A stretch of 64,000 nt of DNA from Cycas panzhihuaensis (Eukaryota > Cycadophyta). The notes beneath the pieces were generated by a model, which did not search any database, had not been told where the DNA came from, and saw only the letters and a list, made by a program, of their open reading frames with translations. Where the stretch lies: positions 81,475,741 to 81,539,740 of the forward strand of contig CM041465.1 of the NCBI GenBank assembly GCA_023213395.1. Direction: 5' to 3'. The position numbers and the translations under genes are program-made. Shown piece after piece: positions 24,201 to 36,028 of the stretch (the first letter of the stretch is position 1; each line of letters starts with the position of its first letter).

Positions 24201-24250
24201 TCCTGGTTTGAAAAGCTAGATAGAAATAACCTATTGTTGATTTTAGATTC
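21209..24250 (-). pseudogene. copia pol relic of C2
   Basis: Minus strand. The protease region at about 24170 is broken by a frameshift right after SWYID. Pre-integrase LWHRRFGHLN (about 23780); integrase with LRSDNGGEFTSN and [10 protein letters not shown] (23588-23250, catalytic acids kept). RT in two blocks (23588-22452 end, 22256-21777) with LYVDDLIYMG near 22090. RNase H ends near 21230 with KHIETQYHFI. The longest open stretch is 378 codons (23588-22452). It shares the stop TAG at 21423-21425 with C1. Confidence 0.93.
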
Positions 24251-25360
24251 TGATGTATTTGACACATGTCCTCTAGAGGGTGATCCATGTTTGGAAAAAC
24301 ACTTATCTTCAGTGTGACCATTTCTACGACAATAAGTGCAATATAGTTGATCTCTTTTTCCATAACTAAGATTTTGATTCCTTGGTGGAGAGCGATCAAA
24401 GTTGAGAGGTCTCCCCCTTTCCTCATAAAATTGAGTATGATTATTTCTTGGTTGATCACGATAGTGTTGGGGTGTTCTAGAAGGTTGTGGGTTCCCATGA
24501 CAATGTGGACAACAAGAATGATTTTCAACTTGTCTTCGTTGGTTAGGGTTTCTTTGAGTGTTTGAATGTCTTGGAGAGTTTTCATCTTGTGGGGGTCGTC
24601 CTTGTCTATTATGAGGAGCTTGGTATCGTGGAGGATTTTGTCTAGATTCATTTCTAGGGTTTTCATCTTTTCTCCTTAGAGGAGATTCGTTTTGTTTTGA
24701 AGTGCCATCTTGAGGGTTAGGTTGAATATTGGCCTTTGTAGCAAAGGCATGTTCTAAAGTTTCATTGGCAGCTTGTTGCTCTTCGATGGACATGAGCATA
24801 GCAGTAAGTTGTTCTATTTTGAGGGTACTTAGGTCTTTAGATACACTAATACTAGTAGCTACCATCTCAAAGCATCTAACGGCTCCTACACATCGAAGGA
24901 TCCGTTCAACAACTCTTTGTTCGGTTAAGGTGTCCCTAAGGGACCTCATTTGGTTAACTATATCTTGAATCTTAGTCATAAATTCAGTTATTGATTCATG
25001 AGGCATCATACGTAAATTTTCAAACTTACTTCTTAAGTTTTGTAGTTTAGAGGGGCCTTGACCCTTATATATAAGTAAAGTATCCCAAGCCTCTTTGGAC
25101 TTAATGGATTCACTAACTCGTGGAAAACATGATCTTCCAAAGCGCAAAAAATAAGGGCTAAGGCTTCATTATCTTTTTTGATATTTTCTTTGTATGTAGC
25201 TTTTTCAAGACGTTGGATTTGATCCTAAGTCATTGTAACCATTTCTCACTATATCCCACATTTTATTTGCTATGAGGATGGGCCTCATCCTCCTACTCCA
25301 GTTAAGAAAATTGTTTCCATCAAATTTAGGAATAATCATATTCCCAAAACTAGATGTCAT
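24251..25360 (-). pseudogene. copia gag relic of C2
   Basis: Start MTSSFGNMIIPKFDG at 25360, with NNFLNWSRRMRPIL typical of copia gag. A frameshift follows near 25215, then a long open part from 25147 that covers the gag core (ENLRMMPHESITEFMTKIQ), the Pro/Asn/Arg-rich linker and the CCHC knuckle CTYCRRNGHTEDKC (about 24300-24340). It differs from C1 by lacking the stop equivalent to 12550. Confidence 0.9.
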
Positions 25361-27489
25361 TTTAAATTAAAGTTGTATAAAATGTGATAAATGCAATAGC
25401 AAAATATTTGAATGTAGAAAATTTGAAAGAACTTAAATGAAAGAAATTATTTCCAAATATATATCCCAAGGTTTTCAAAAGTTTGAACAAATGAACTAGG
25501 ACCTAGAAAGGCTACTAGGCTCTAAGTTTATGTTTCTCTGAAACCTTCGGTTGCTATTCTGTCAATGGCGCATGCCCACAGATGGCAAAACAGGGACCCT
25601 TTATACCGGTACTGAGCGCTAGGCTCTATATACCTCAGTACGTGGGCTGCTAAGAAGGTTTTGACACCCCCCTGAATTGTTGGTCCACCTGCACCGGATT
25701 TATGCCTAATGACAGATCTAGCGGTGAAGGTTCTCGAACCAAAGGCACTCACCCTCTCCAGGTCTAGCCTTGGTCTCCAAACACCATAAAAGGAAAAAGG
25801 TTCTGCACCTCAGCCTGCCACCGTATACACCTGATAGCTAATGGCTGTCCTCATCCAATATGAGTAAATTTGAATAGCGTGTGAAAGTGGTAACCAGGGT
25901 CCTAACTGTTCCCCTTGCAAGGCTGAAAAAAAAGGTGGTTCAATTTGGGATTTATCTTATTTAATGTGGAAACTAATCTATTTAGCAATGTGGTCTTGCT
26001 TAGAAAAATAAAATTCTTTTGATAATAGAAAAAAATGCTCTAAGCAAGATGAGATGAAAACTTTTACAAAAAAAAACTCTTTTTGCTTTTTTTCAAAAAA
26101 ATAATGTCCTTCAAACAAATATAATACGCCTTTGAAAAAAAATGCAATTTTCCTTTTATAAGTGCAAGAAGGATGATATTTTCCAATAATGAAGAAGAAC
26201 TTTGATACACTTTTAAAGTAAAACAATCAAACAGGAAGTAATGATGCTCAAAACTTTTCACTTATGCAAGATTTAAAAATAAACTTTTGAGAATAGATAG
26301 TTTTCAAACAGATGCCAATTTCTCAAATGAATAATAAATCTTCAATGTAAAAAAACTTCTTTTAAGAACAACTTTTATGTATTGCCTTATAAACAAGTGC
26401 TTGTTCAAAATAATGTAAAGTGCTTGTAGAAAGATCAGCAGAAACTTGAGTAAACAAGGAAATATGAACTAGAATTTTCTTTACAATTTTGAAAGGAAGA
26501 CAAGCTTGTTAGGATGAATATATATACTCAACTTTAACAGATTGAAAACTATATTGAATGAGATCAGAATAGCTTAAAATTTTATCAATATGTAGATTGC
26601 TGAGATGTGAATCCAATAAAATAGACGGTTTTGAAAATGGATACCAATAAATCACGTTTTGAATGAGGCAAAGGAAAGGACCTCCTTATGGAGCCTAACA
26701 GGAGCAGGGTGGGTAAAAAATTATATAAAAGTACTAATTAATCCTTAGAAAAGTTGAAAAAATGATCAAATATTATTGATGAAGTAATTAATATTTTGTC
26801 AATTGAAAATGTTGAAAGAATATATTAAACAGGTGTAAAAAAAAAGCAGGTTTAGGCCAATAAAATACTTCAACTTTAGCTGATTTGAAATATAAGCAAA
26901 ATATGTCAAAATATATGAAAAAATATCACGGTGAAGAGAATGAGTCAGCTTCCCAACGGTTGACGGAAATGAAATCTGATAAAAATTGCAAAAGTTATAG
27001 TGAAAAAAGTGACAAGTATCTTTATGGAGAATGTTCAAGAAACAGGCAAAATCAACTAATTTTCTTATTTTAACGATTAAAATATTAGTGAAAATGAAGT
27101 CAAAAAATTAAAGTAAAAGATGGGTATTAGAGTCTATATGACGTAGATCACTATAGGAAAAATTTAGATACAAAATAGTTTACCAACAATAAATAGCAGC
27201 CAGTTCAAAAACTGATTTTATTAAAAATGTAAAAAACGCTGAAATTTCGAAAGTCCAATGTTAACAAGGTTGAAACGAGGTCAAATGGGCACCAAATTGG
27301 TCTTATGACCAGTCGAAATTGGTCTACGGAAAATTTCTGATCTAATGGCGTGGGTTTCGTCTGAAACCGATGAGCCAAATAGAAGTTATGGCAAAAAATG
27401 CGCCAATAATCCTATGAAAAAAATAAAATTTTAAAAAAATAAGGTTTAAAGTTGAAAAAAAATACTTAATAAAAGGTGCCTTAGGATAG

Positions 27490-27572
27490 ACTGCGCTGGG
27501 ATTGAACCCAAGACCAGTCAAGAAACAGAAACCTCCGATGCCAGGAGGGTGAACTCGCTCGTCGAGTTTAAA
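27490..27572 (-). other. tRNA-like segment in C2 leader
   Basis: Minus strand: five-pair stem CCTCC/GGAGG with loop TGGCATC, later GGGTTCAATCCC with B-box pattern. Compared with C1 one stem pair changed from U-G to C-G, preserving pairing. Confidence 0.4.
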
Positions 27573-27912
27573 ACAGAACGTAAACCCTTTAAAACCGAAT
27601 TTTAAAATATACAATAAATATGCAACGCTAAACGCAAATGAATGGCAACGCAAATGTATATAACACAATTAATATACCAACGCACGAGGGATAAATATAT
27701 AACATATGAATATGAAAGCGGCGATTAATATGCCAACGCAAGTATATGGCACGAACGCCAACGCAACGCGATTTTACAATCAAACGCACAAAGGCGTACG
27801 CTAACGTAACAACGCAATGAGTGCAGCAATGGTCAATAGGCTGAAACAATAAATGCGAAGAGGCTGAAACAATAATCAACCGTATAAGCACAAGGACGAT
27901 AGCTCAACATCA

Positions 27913-28180
27913 ATGACGGAGATCAAGGAGCACGCCGATTGGAATATGAGACGCAAGGCTGAAATAATAAATGCAAGGACCAAACGGAGATCAAAAGAAT
28001 ATGATCTGCAATATATAAGCAAACGCTAAGACGCAAGGCCGAAATAACCAATGATGGAGATCAAAGGACCAATGACGGAGATCAATAGACGCAGCGCGCC
28101 GATTGCGCACACAAACGTCCAAACGGAGATTGGCAAACGGAGATCAAATCAGTCATAGACGTCCAAACGGAGATCAACGG
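27913..28180. repeat. Dispersed CGGAGATCAA repeats in C2 leader
   Basis: Seven copies of cggagatcaa or a one-base variant between 27913 and 28180, at irregular spacing, next to a run of aacgcaa words (27620-27800). Not found at the corresponding place in C1. Confidence 0.7.
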
Positions 28181-28864
28181 ATCAATGAGAAAAAAGGGCA
28201 GCGGGACGTGCTTTAGTAGGACGCAGATACAGCGTGCAGACGCAGAGGCGAGAGCCGTCCCAAACAGAGACGGAGAGGCAAATGGGCGCGTTCTGCACTA
28301 TGCAGGGGTGTCTTATTCACTATTTAATGTATTATATTGCACCAAAAATTTTCTAATTAATGTTGCAGGGCGAGGAATATGTATGCAGAAAGGATAGGCA
28401 GAAACGGGCTTAGCTGAGCTGGAATGGCTGCACAAAGAGGACACAAGGAATATGCATGCAAACAGGCTCGCCGAGGATAGGTGAGACAGAGGCCAGATAG
28501 AGTGAGCTGAGAGCAAATACAAAAAATGGACAGTGTATGGCTAATGATGCACAAATGATGCACAAATTATAAGAGAATGGATGGTAACAGTACTACTGAT
28601 TTATGGAATGCTTATAAATGAACAAATAAGAGGCATATATCAAAAAATTATATATCAAATATGTTGAAAAATATAAAGGTAAACGAGGAACCTGGTTTCC
28701 GTATGGAGAGCAAACTTCCGAGTGGGAGATCTTCCTCCACAGTGGATGAAATCCAGATCCGTCTTCTCCAACAGATCGGTGAGCTCGCCAGAATCTCAAC
28801 GAGCAGTCATATAGCTATGTTCCGTCGGACGATTGAGCAACTAAAACCAGAAAATAGACAACGT

Positions 28865-28877
28865 GGCTCTGATACCA
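28865..28877 (-). other. tRNA-Met primer binding site of C2
   Basis: Reverse complement of TGGTATCAGAGCC, two bases from the LTR. Confidence 0.92.
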
Positions 28878-28879
28878 AA

Positions 28880-29207
28880 TGATGGAGCCGGAGGAGTAGA
28901 GCAGGACATCACGACACTTTCATCTTGAGTACAACGGCAATTTCTGAAAGAGTGGCGGTGTTAATAAACACCAGGGAGGTATTCCCAACCCTTATATAGA
29001 GAATTCGGGAGGCGTCGGTGCCATCACCCTACGCACAACAATTAAGGTTAGTTTGAAAAATATAAAAATAAATAAGCGATGTCGTACCTCACGTGAGTGG
29101 TCGGTCCGGGCGGCTTTGAACGGCTCAAGGTGCCCTAGGGGCCCTCAAAGGTGGCTTTGAGGGGCCCTAAGCGCTCTAGTGCATGAACATTGGGATTATT
29201 CCCAACA
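28880..29207 (-). repeat. 5' LTR of C2
   Basis: 328 bp, matching the other LTR with a few substitutions and small deletions. Sense-strand TATA at about 28992-28999. Followed by the cttac target duplication. Confidence 0.93.
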
Positions 29208-29212
29208 CTTAC

Positions 29213-30809
29213 TAGTACTATTCTTAACTAGAGCCTTGAACTACTTAAACACACTAAAAATTTCAGATTTCCTTTTCAAAAAATAGACCCATACCTTACT
29301 AGACTAATCATCTATAAAAGTGATAAAACACAATGATCCTCCATAAGATATTTTAGGGGTTGTCCCCATACATCTGAATGTATGTAATCCAGAATGCCTT
29401 TACTAGTGTGACTCCCTACTTTAAACCTAACACTATATTGTTTTCCAAAAACACAATGTTTACAGAAAGCTAAATCTGAAAGTTGTAAGTCAGGAAGTAA
29501 CTTACGATTTATCAGCACCTTAAGTCTTTTCTCACTCATGTCCCCAAGTTTATGATGCCATAACTAAGTTGGATCTTCTGCAGTCTTTGATGTTATAGCT
29601 GCTTGGCTGACATCTATACTTCCCACTAAAATATAAACATTTCCTTTCTTTAAGGCTTTCATAATAACCAAGGTACCCTTTGACACATTTAAGACTCCTT
29701 CATTACCTGTATGCTTAAAACCACCCGAATCTAGTTCAGCTAAGGAAAACAGATTCTTTTTCACATCAGGTACATGTCTAACCTCAGTTAATATTCTCAC
29801 TACCCCATCGAACATCTTAATTCTGATGCTACCAATGCCCATTATCTTATAAGAAACTTCATTTCCTATAAGCACATCACCACCATAAAGAGGTTGTTAT
29901 GATGAGAACCAACTCTTGTGTAGACACGTGGTGTGAAGCACCTGAATCTAATAGCCAATCATGGTGATAATGAGAAACATTACAAGCGACCAAGACATCA
30001 TCATCCATACCTTGATTTGACTCCACCTGATTCACCTCCTTGGTAGGATCTTCCTTTTTCTGGAACTCCTTCCTTTTAAAGTAATCATTCTTGAGGTGAC
30101 AAGTCTTATTACAATGCCAACACCTGAGTTTACTCTTTTTGCTCTTTGACTTGGACCTTGATGTATCCCTAGAGTTTTGTCGTCTCTTTCTATCCATTAT
30201 CATCATAGCTTCTAGTATGGAGGTTTCAAGGCTAGATTTCCTTTGTACTTCTTCCATTAGCAAAGCACTCATAATAGAATCATATTCCAATTCATCTATA
30301 GTGCTAAAACTAATTGAGGTGACAATATTATCCCAAGATTCGGGTAATGAGCATAACAAGGTAATATCCTTATCCTCATCCTCAATTTTAACATCAATAT
30401 TAGTTGACTGACAAATAAGAGTATTGAAAACATTTAAATAGTCAACAATTTTTATACCTTCCTTCATCCATAACAAGTATAGTTGCCTCTTTAGGTAGAT
30501 TTGATTCATTACTGATTTGGTCATATACAGGCCTTCCAACCAAGTCCATCATCTTGCTGTTGTCTGCTCCCCTGCGATGTTAAAAAAAACTTTATCTGCC
30601 AAGCACAATCGTATTGTGCTAAGTGCCTTTTTATCTAAATCCTCCCATTCATCATCGTCCTTCCCTGCAGGTTTCTTCGATTTTCCTGCAAGGGCTTTGT
30701 ACAAACCCTGCTGTACAAGAATATCATACGCTTTTAGCTTCCACAACTCGAAGTTGTTCTTGCCATTGAATTTAACCACCTCAAACTTTGCACTTGCTAG
30801 TTTCACCAT
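29213..30809 (-). pseudogene. C3 gag and 5' part of pol
   Basis: Minus strand, from the start MVKLASAKFEVV at 30809. Gag core KFNGKNNFELWKLKAYDILV, then a zinc knuckle near 30085-30125 whose last Cys is Tyr (CWHCNKTCHLKNDY). Protease WLLDSGASHHVS near 29940-29980 with DSG intact. Pre-integrase CKHCVFGKQYSVRF (about 29450) and HSDVWGQP with the first catalytic Asp (about 29365). The frame breaks at about 30540 and 29876. It continues across C2 at 20869. Confidence 0.9.
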
Positions 30810-30864
30810 TTGGTGTACAAAAGTGGACACCAAAAACTTCACAAACTTGTTGTAGAAAAAATGT

Positions 30865-30877
30865 GGCTCTGATACCA
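30865..30877 (-). other. tRNA-Met primer binding site of C3
   Basis: Complement of TGGTATCAGAGCC, two bases from the 5' LTR (which starts at 30880). Confidence 0.9.
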
Positions 30878-30879
30878 CT

Positions 30880-31524
30880 TGTTGAGAATACAAGGTCCCA
30901 AACCTTAAATCGCCACAAGATCTGAACTATTTTGCAACTAGTTGCAAGAAACGAAACTTAAATTAAACATGCAAGTTCTAAAATCAGAGATAATACAATA
31001 AACTGAATATGAAAGCCAAACATCACATATGCACCCAATATAACATGGTAAAACCCTAGCAGTGTACTACAGAAACATCCACATAGGAAAAGTGTCGATC
31101 TTTATTATTGCAGAATGGAGAAAAAGTACATCTCAGTAGCATAGTGCTCTCATGAATGACAACCAGTCACCACCCTTATCATAATACATTAAATTACATA
31201 CAACATAATAAGAATAGCCCTAAATCGAGCTACATGAGAGGGACATCCAAGGCATGAATCTCTACCATAGAATCTAGGGTATGTGTATCAAACGACCCTG
31301 ATTCTCTTTATATTTTAATATGGTTTACAGGGCTAATTTTTTGGGTTGGGGGCTATCGCAGCCGAACCCCCTCTTAGCGGGGGGCGTTCCACGCCCCCCA
31401 CACCCCCCCAGCCAAGGGGGGCTCCTACCGCCCTTGGAACCCCTGAGAAACATTAGGGGGATAAACTGCGCTGCCAACATGTCAAAATTTTAGCCTTAAA
31501 CTATTTTTGTTACAATATCCGAAA
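30880..31524 (-). repeat. 5' LTR of C3
   Basis: 645 bp, parallel to 17860-18505, including the twin GC-rich hairpins. Ends just before the second ccatt target copy (31525-31529). Confidence 0.92.
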
Positions 31525-32937
31525 CCATTTAGTGAAATACTTTATCATGGTCAAGATAATCTTGTGCTATAATGAAGAAGAAGGGGTTATGGCCCTAATG
31601 AGGTCTAATCCCCATTGGAAGAAAGGCCATGGAGAAATAATAGGGAGTAGGGCCTCAGAAGGTAAATGAAAGATGTTGGTGTACTCCAGACACCTATGAC
31701 ATCGTAAGGCATAGGCATGAGCATCCTTAAAGAGGGACAACCAATAGTAACCCATGCAAGAGATCCTCCGGGCCATGGATTGGCCCCCAAAGTGGCCCCT
31801 ATAAATGTTGTTATAGATCTCGCAAAGTATATGGTTCGCTCTGTCAAGTTCAATGCAACAAAAGAGGATGCCATCAAAGGATCTTTTGTATAACACCTCT
31901 TCTATGAGGAAGTACTGCCTAAGAGTGGCCATAATATATAACCTTACCTTCTCACTAGCATCAAGATGATACTACTGCTCAGTGAGGTATCATACAATGT
32001 CCCCATATCATTCACTATCACTCAATGGATGGGCGGATGAGTTTTTAATGGAAAAGATAGGCTTATTTGGTAAAGAATCGTCAATAGGAACATTCGAAGA
32101 GTTAGGGATGGGGGCATCAGCTAGTTGTTTGGCAACCACCATCCCTTTCTTTGACTTCCTATTAATGATTTGGAGGTCGAATTATTGAAGGAGGTTGTCC
32201 CACTTACCGATCCTACATGTCATATCGGATTAGGTTAAGAGGTACCTCAAGGGATTGGATTGAATAATCACATGGTAATTCCTAAATTTCTTGGTGGCAT
32301 GCAATAAGGTGAGACATTTCCTTTCGGTAGGGGAGTAGTTGAGCTCAACAGCAACTAAGGTGTGACTGATAAAGTAGATGGCCCTCTTGGTTCTTGGTTC
32401 ATCCTCTTGGATGAGCATAGCCCCTAAGGACTCATCAGTAACTAAAGTATAAAGGATAAAGGGTCAATCGAAGGGGGGAGACACCAAGATTAGGGTGGAA
32501 TCCAAGGCTCTTTTGAGCTCTTTGAAAGCTTCCTGGGCCTTTAGAGAGTACACAAAAGGAGCCCCCTTCTTCAATAAGTTAGTGAGGGGTTTAGCGTTTA
32601 TGGCAAAATTTGCCAAAAAACACCTAAGGAAACCTAATCTACCCAAAAATGACTTGATTTATTGTTGAGTCTTGGGAGGAGACATGTTAAGGATGGCCTT
32701 GACTTTATTAGGATCAATCTAGATTCCTTGTTTTGAAACAAGAAAACCAAGGAGTTTGTTGGCTGATACAACAAATACATATTTGACAGGGTTTAATATC
32801 TCATGATATTTATGACACCTAGTAAAGATGGCTCTTAAATCGTTAGGATGGTAGGTCCTTATGTAAAAAAGACCCATCATGCCATCTATGAAAACCTCAA
32901 AGCTTTTATTTATGAGGTCATGGAAGATAAATTGCAT
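31525..32937 (-). pseudogene. Block K: Tat RT C-terminus, RNase H and integrase N-terminus
   Basis: Minus strand. RT end: FHDLINKSFEVFIDGMMG, where the catalytic FMDD of G3 has become FIDG. Then LGFLVSKQGI and LGFLRCFLANFAINAKPLTNLLKKGA. RNase H piece KRAIYFISHTLVAVELNYS (about 32340-32400). Integrase zinc finger HHLCEIYNN/RCHRCLEYTN region to 31525. The block stops abruptly at 32937, inside RT, and joins G1-type LTR sequence. Confidence 0.85.
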
Positions 32938-33137
32938 CACCAAGCTACAAGTCTCCTTTTTATCAAGATTTTGTTCTTCATTTATTACAGTACAAGGGTT
33001 TCTTCTAACAAACACCAAAAGATCCTCTTCTTCACCCAGTTTGCTAGGTAAATCTACTTCAGATATGCCTGTACTAGGCACTCTTAGATTAGTCCTTTGA
33101 TTTCCTTTTTGAATAACATAGGTAATCTTCTACTAGT
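32938..33137 (+). repeat. Second G1-type LTR, left fragment
   Basis: Matches 6262-6460 of the G1 LTR in the same orientation. The junction with RT at 32937 has a few bases of microhomology (tgcatcaccaagct versus tgcctcaccaagct). Ends with ctagt, the target duplication of G3; the rest of this LTR is at 50130. Confidence 0.75.
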
Positions 33138-35861
33138 TGTTTCCTGGCTACCGAGAATGGATATGAACAGGTCGACTTAGATAAGCTCAGGTATGTTTCT
33201 CTCTTTTCACTTGCATCATTCTGTTGGAAAGGTTGACAGAACCATTGCCTCTCTACATGACTGTTTGCTTCATTTTGCGTGATCACTTTGTATTTTGTTA
33301 CCTGTTCATGCTGCCTATCGTATCGTGAGCCTATGATGACCCAGCAGGACCTACCTTTCGACAAGGTAGGCATCCCCATGGCACTATACAACCTTCTGCG
33401 CTGTCTCCATGCTATCTTAGTTCCCTTTTTTGGTTCATATGATCCGTTCATACCCCTGCCTTGACTTTGTTTTGAGATCTTTGCTTATTGATGTTTGCCC
33501 GCCTCTGTCCAAGTGCTTTCTGGACTGTCTCAGCCACCTAGACAGGAGGACCAACCCTTCCTAGGCCTATCAAATCGTCCTCCAAAGCTCTCGGAGCCCA
33601 GAAATCTACTATTATGGCTTTCTGGTCTCACACCACTGTAAACTTAGCGGTACTGCAAAGTTTCATCGCTGACCAGTTTGTCTGATGCATTATCGATTAT
33701 TTTTTAAAATCTGCCATGGCAACTTTTACTTTTTCCATGAAATTGCCACATGGTCTTGCATCCACCTCAGCCCTATTCATCCTCTTAGGGCTAGGGTGGG
33801 CATAAGTATTCATACCCTCATCATTTTGAAGGATCTTTAGGTCATTTTTACTCCGCAACACAATAACTTCTGCTGCAACTTCTGCTCTCCAGCTCCTTAT
33901 GTCATAGGTGTTTCTATAGGCCTGCATTTCCTATAACCCCAGGCCAAGATATACCTGCAACTCTTTGCTTCTATAGTGGGAAGCCTCTCTTTAGGTTCCA
34001 TCGAGTGTTTTTGGTGCTGATTCCTCCACAACTCGCCCAACAACGCTCCTTTCAGTTATCCGTTGGATTTGCCTCCTGCAAACCCCTACAGGGGCCCTCC
34101 TTCTTGCTTTTAGCAGGCCCAGGTCTATCATACATCTGCCCAGAAGGTCTTACCAACTCTTTTCTTCCATTTTTTTGGTGAGTTACTCCCTTTTTAGACC
34201 TATTTCTTGCTTTATTTACTCATTTCCTTTAGTTTTCACCGTTAGAAAGCTATCTTTCCATTGTATCTTACTTGTTGCTCCTTGGCTCCATCTTCCCTCC
34301 ATTGGTTTTACTCAAGAGAATAGCGAGAGAAGATCCATAAGGCTGGGTGAAGAAAGTAAGGTGAGGTAGCCCCCCTTTCAGTCCTTCTCTCCAAGGGTAA
34401 TCCCTTCCCACCTTCTCTTCTCTCATCCTATGTTCTTCTTGAGATTACTAGGAGAGTTTGAGTCCACTGATTTGTCACAACAGATGCAACCACTTGCTGT
34501 GCTAATTCCAAGCCTGATCTCCCCTTATTTGGACCCCCATAGAGTCTCCCGTGTTATTGGGTACCCCTTGTCCTCATTAGCAAGGGTTTGGGTACCGAAT
34601 TACTGCCCATAGCAACTCCGCGTCCTGCTTACCTCTCAACACTCTCTTACTTTTCATTTAGCATCTTTGGTTGTCCTTAGTGGCTTTACCTGCTACCTTG
34701 CTGTGTTTATAAGTCGTGTGGAGATTTCAGCGAAGGGTTAGCCATCCCGAGGCTTCCCTTGTACCATTTTCACTTGGTGTCTAGCCTTGTTTGAGAAAGG
34801 GTTTGTAGAGTTTGTTGTAGCAATTGTCTTTCTCTAACATTCTAACGTTAACAACACTTATATACACTTGAATGTATATAGATTGTTTCTTGCAGCCCCT
34901 TCTTGGAAGGGATAGGTTTGTGCATGTGCAGGTTACCGTAGTGCTCTTGCAAAGGTGTTAAGCACTTGAATCCGAGTAAGGTTTCTTTTGTTTTACCCTT
35001 TGCTTTCACTTTTGTTTCCTTTCTTTCTTTCCTTTCGCAAGGGGAAGGTAAGGAAGCCCCTCTGTCATCTGTGGGCTTGGTGAGGATGTGCGTGGCACGT
35101 GGACAAAGTCTCCTATCAGTTGCTACCCTCCCAGGTACGTACTTCTTTCTCTTGCCCTCGCTTTCCTTTTCACGCTTTTAGTTGTGGTCTATGCATTAGT
35201 TAATTAGGTCAAACATAAAAGAGAAAAGGAAATTAACATCTTTACTTGTATTTATATATTTGCACTTTACACACCACATTCACTTAAGGAAAGGACTTTA
35301 GGAGATTTTCCCTTCGCCCTTGTCCTCAGCTTGCAAACCCAATCCTTGCCCCCTTTGGCTTGTCTTTTGTTTGATTTTGTTTTCTTGCACATGCTATATC
35401 ACTCTCGCCTTCTCGGTTGAACCGTTAAGGGGGATTTTGGGATTGTTGTTTGCTCCTACTCCCTTCTCCTCTTCTCGGCTCTATTTGCTTAGCCAAATAG
35501 CCGAGAAGATCCTAGATGCACCGTAGGCTATTGCCTACCTTGCTCCCGCTTGTTTCCCTCCGACATAGGGAAACCCTTAAGGATCCTCTTCCTCCCATTC
35601 TAGCCATCTAAGGGTGGGAGGACTTTCCTCCTAAGTCTATCCAGGCTACCTCTCTTGCCTTCCCCCTTTCTCTTTGAGGTGGGGAACCATTCTCAGGTAG
35701 TTGGGTATTATCTGCAGGTCCCAAACTCGCACTCCGGCGCATGGGGCACCCTGCGTGGTACTCGCTTTGCTTGTAGGTTTCTATCTACACCCTCGATACT
35801 GCTATCAATCATCCTCACTATTCCTACTCAGCTAGGTGCCTATCCCGTAGATGCGCATCCA
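33138..35861 (+). repeat. 5' LTR of G3
   Basis: Starts tgtttcctggctacc, ends gcgcatcca. One copy of the palindrome motif at about 33638-33663, where the 3' LTR has four. A possible TATA box (tatata) lies at 34859-34864. Confidence 0.92.
33638..33663. repeat. Single palindrome motif in G3 5' LTR
   Basis: taaacttagcggtactgcaaagttt, an imperfect palindrome around gtac. It corresponds to the first copy of the array at 47878 in the other LTR. Confidence 0.7.
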
Positions 35862-35862
35862 C

Positions 35863-35881
35863 TGGCAACCATGCTGGGGAC
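35863..35881 (+). other. Primer binding site of G3
   Basis: tggcaaccatgctggggac, one base after the LTR. It resembles the TGGCGACTC...GGGGAC-type sites of Ogre/Tat elements, which use tRNA-Arg (from memory of the family). A tRNA search would settle the primer. Confidence 0.7.
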
Positions 35882-36028
35882 TTGCCAGTAAGGGAGCTAG
35901 TCTCTACCCCTTCCTGTTGGTATTGCTACCTTCTAGTGGTTCCTTCCACTTCATCTCCTTCGCTGGGCAAACCCCAACGTGCACTCTTTGTGGCTCTTTC
36001 CTTCTTCTAAAGTGTTAGCAAGCTTTGT

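Larger units (their letters stand above)
25361..28864 (-). other. Leader of C2
   Basis: About 3.5 kb between PBS and gag, collinear with the C1 leader: conserved block at 25500-25925, AT-rich middle, tRNA-like segment at 27490-27572. It is longer than in C1 because of a repeat-rich stretch (27640-28190). Confidence 0.8.
20875..29207 (-). mobile_element. C2: Ty1/copia element, sister of C1, inserted in C3
   Basis: LTRs at 20875-21208 and 28880-29207, PBS at 28865-28877, target duplication cttac (20870-20874 and 29208-29212). It sits in the integrase core coding region of C3. Its pol is nearly collinear with C1 and has longer open stretches. By eye its LTRs show fewer substitutions than those of C1 but several small indels, which fits an insertion later than C3. 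Confidence 0.95.
17860..31524 (-). mobile_element. C3: Ty1/copia element interrupted by C2
   Basis: LTRs at 17860-18505 and 30880-31524, PBS at 30865-30877 and PPT next to 18505, with target duplication ccatt (17855-17859 and 31525-31529). Without C2 and its duplicated 5 bp it is about 5.3 kb. Gag and pol resemble the Tork/Tnt1-type copia lineage (inference from gag KFNGKNNFELWKLKAYDILV and RT motifs). The terminal bases of the right LTR have mutated (tatccgaaa versus tatccaaca). Confidence 0.93.
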
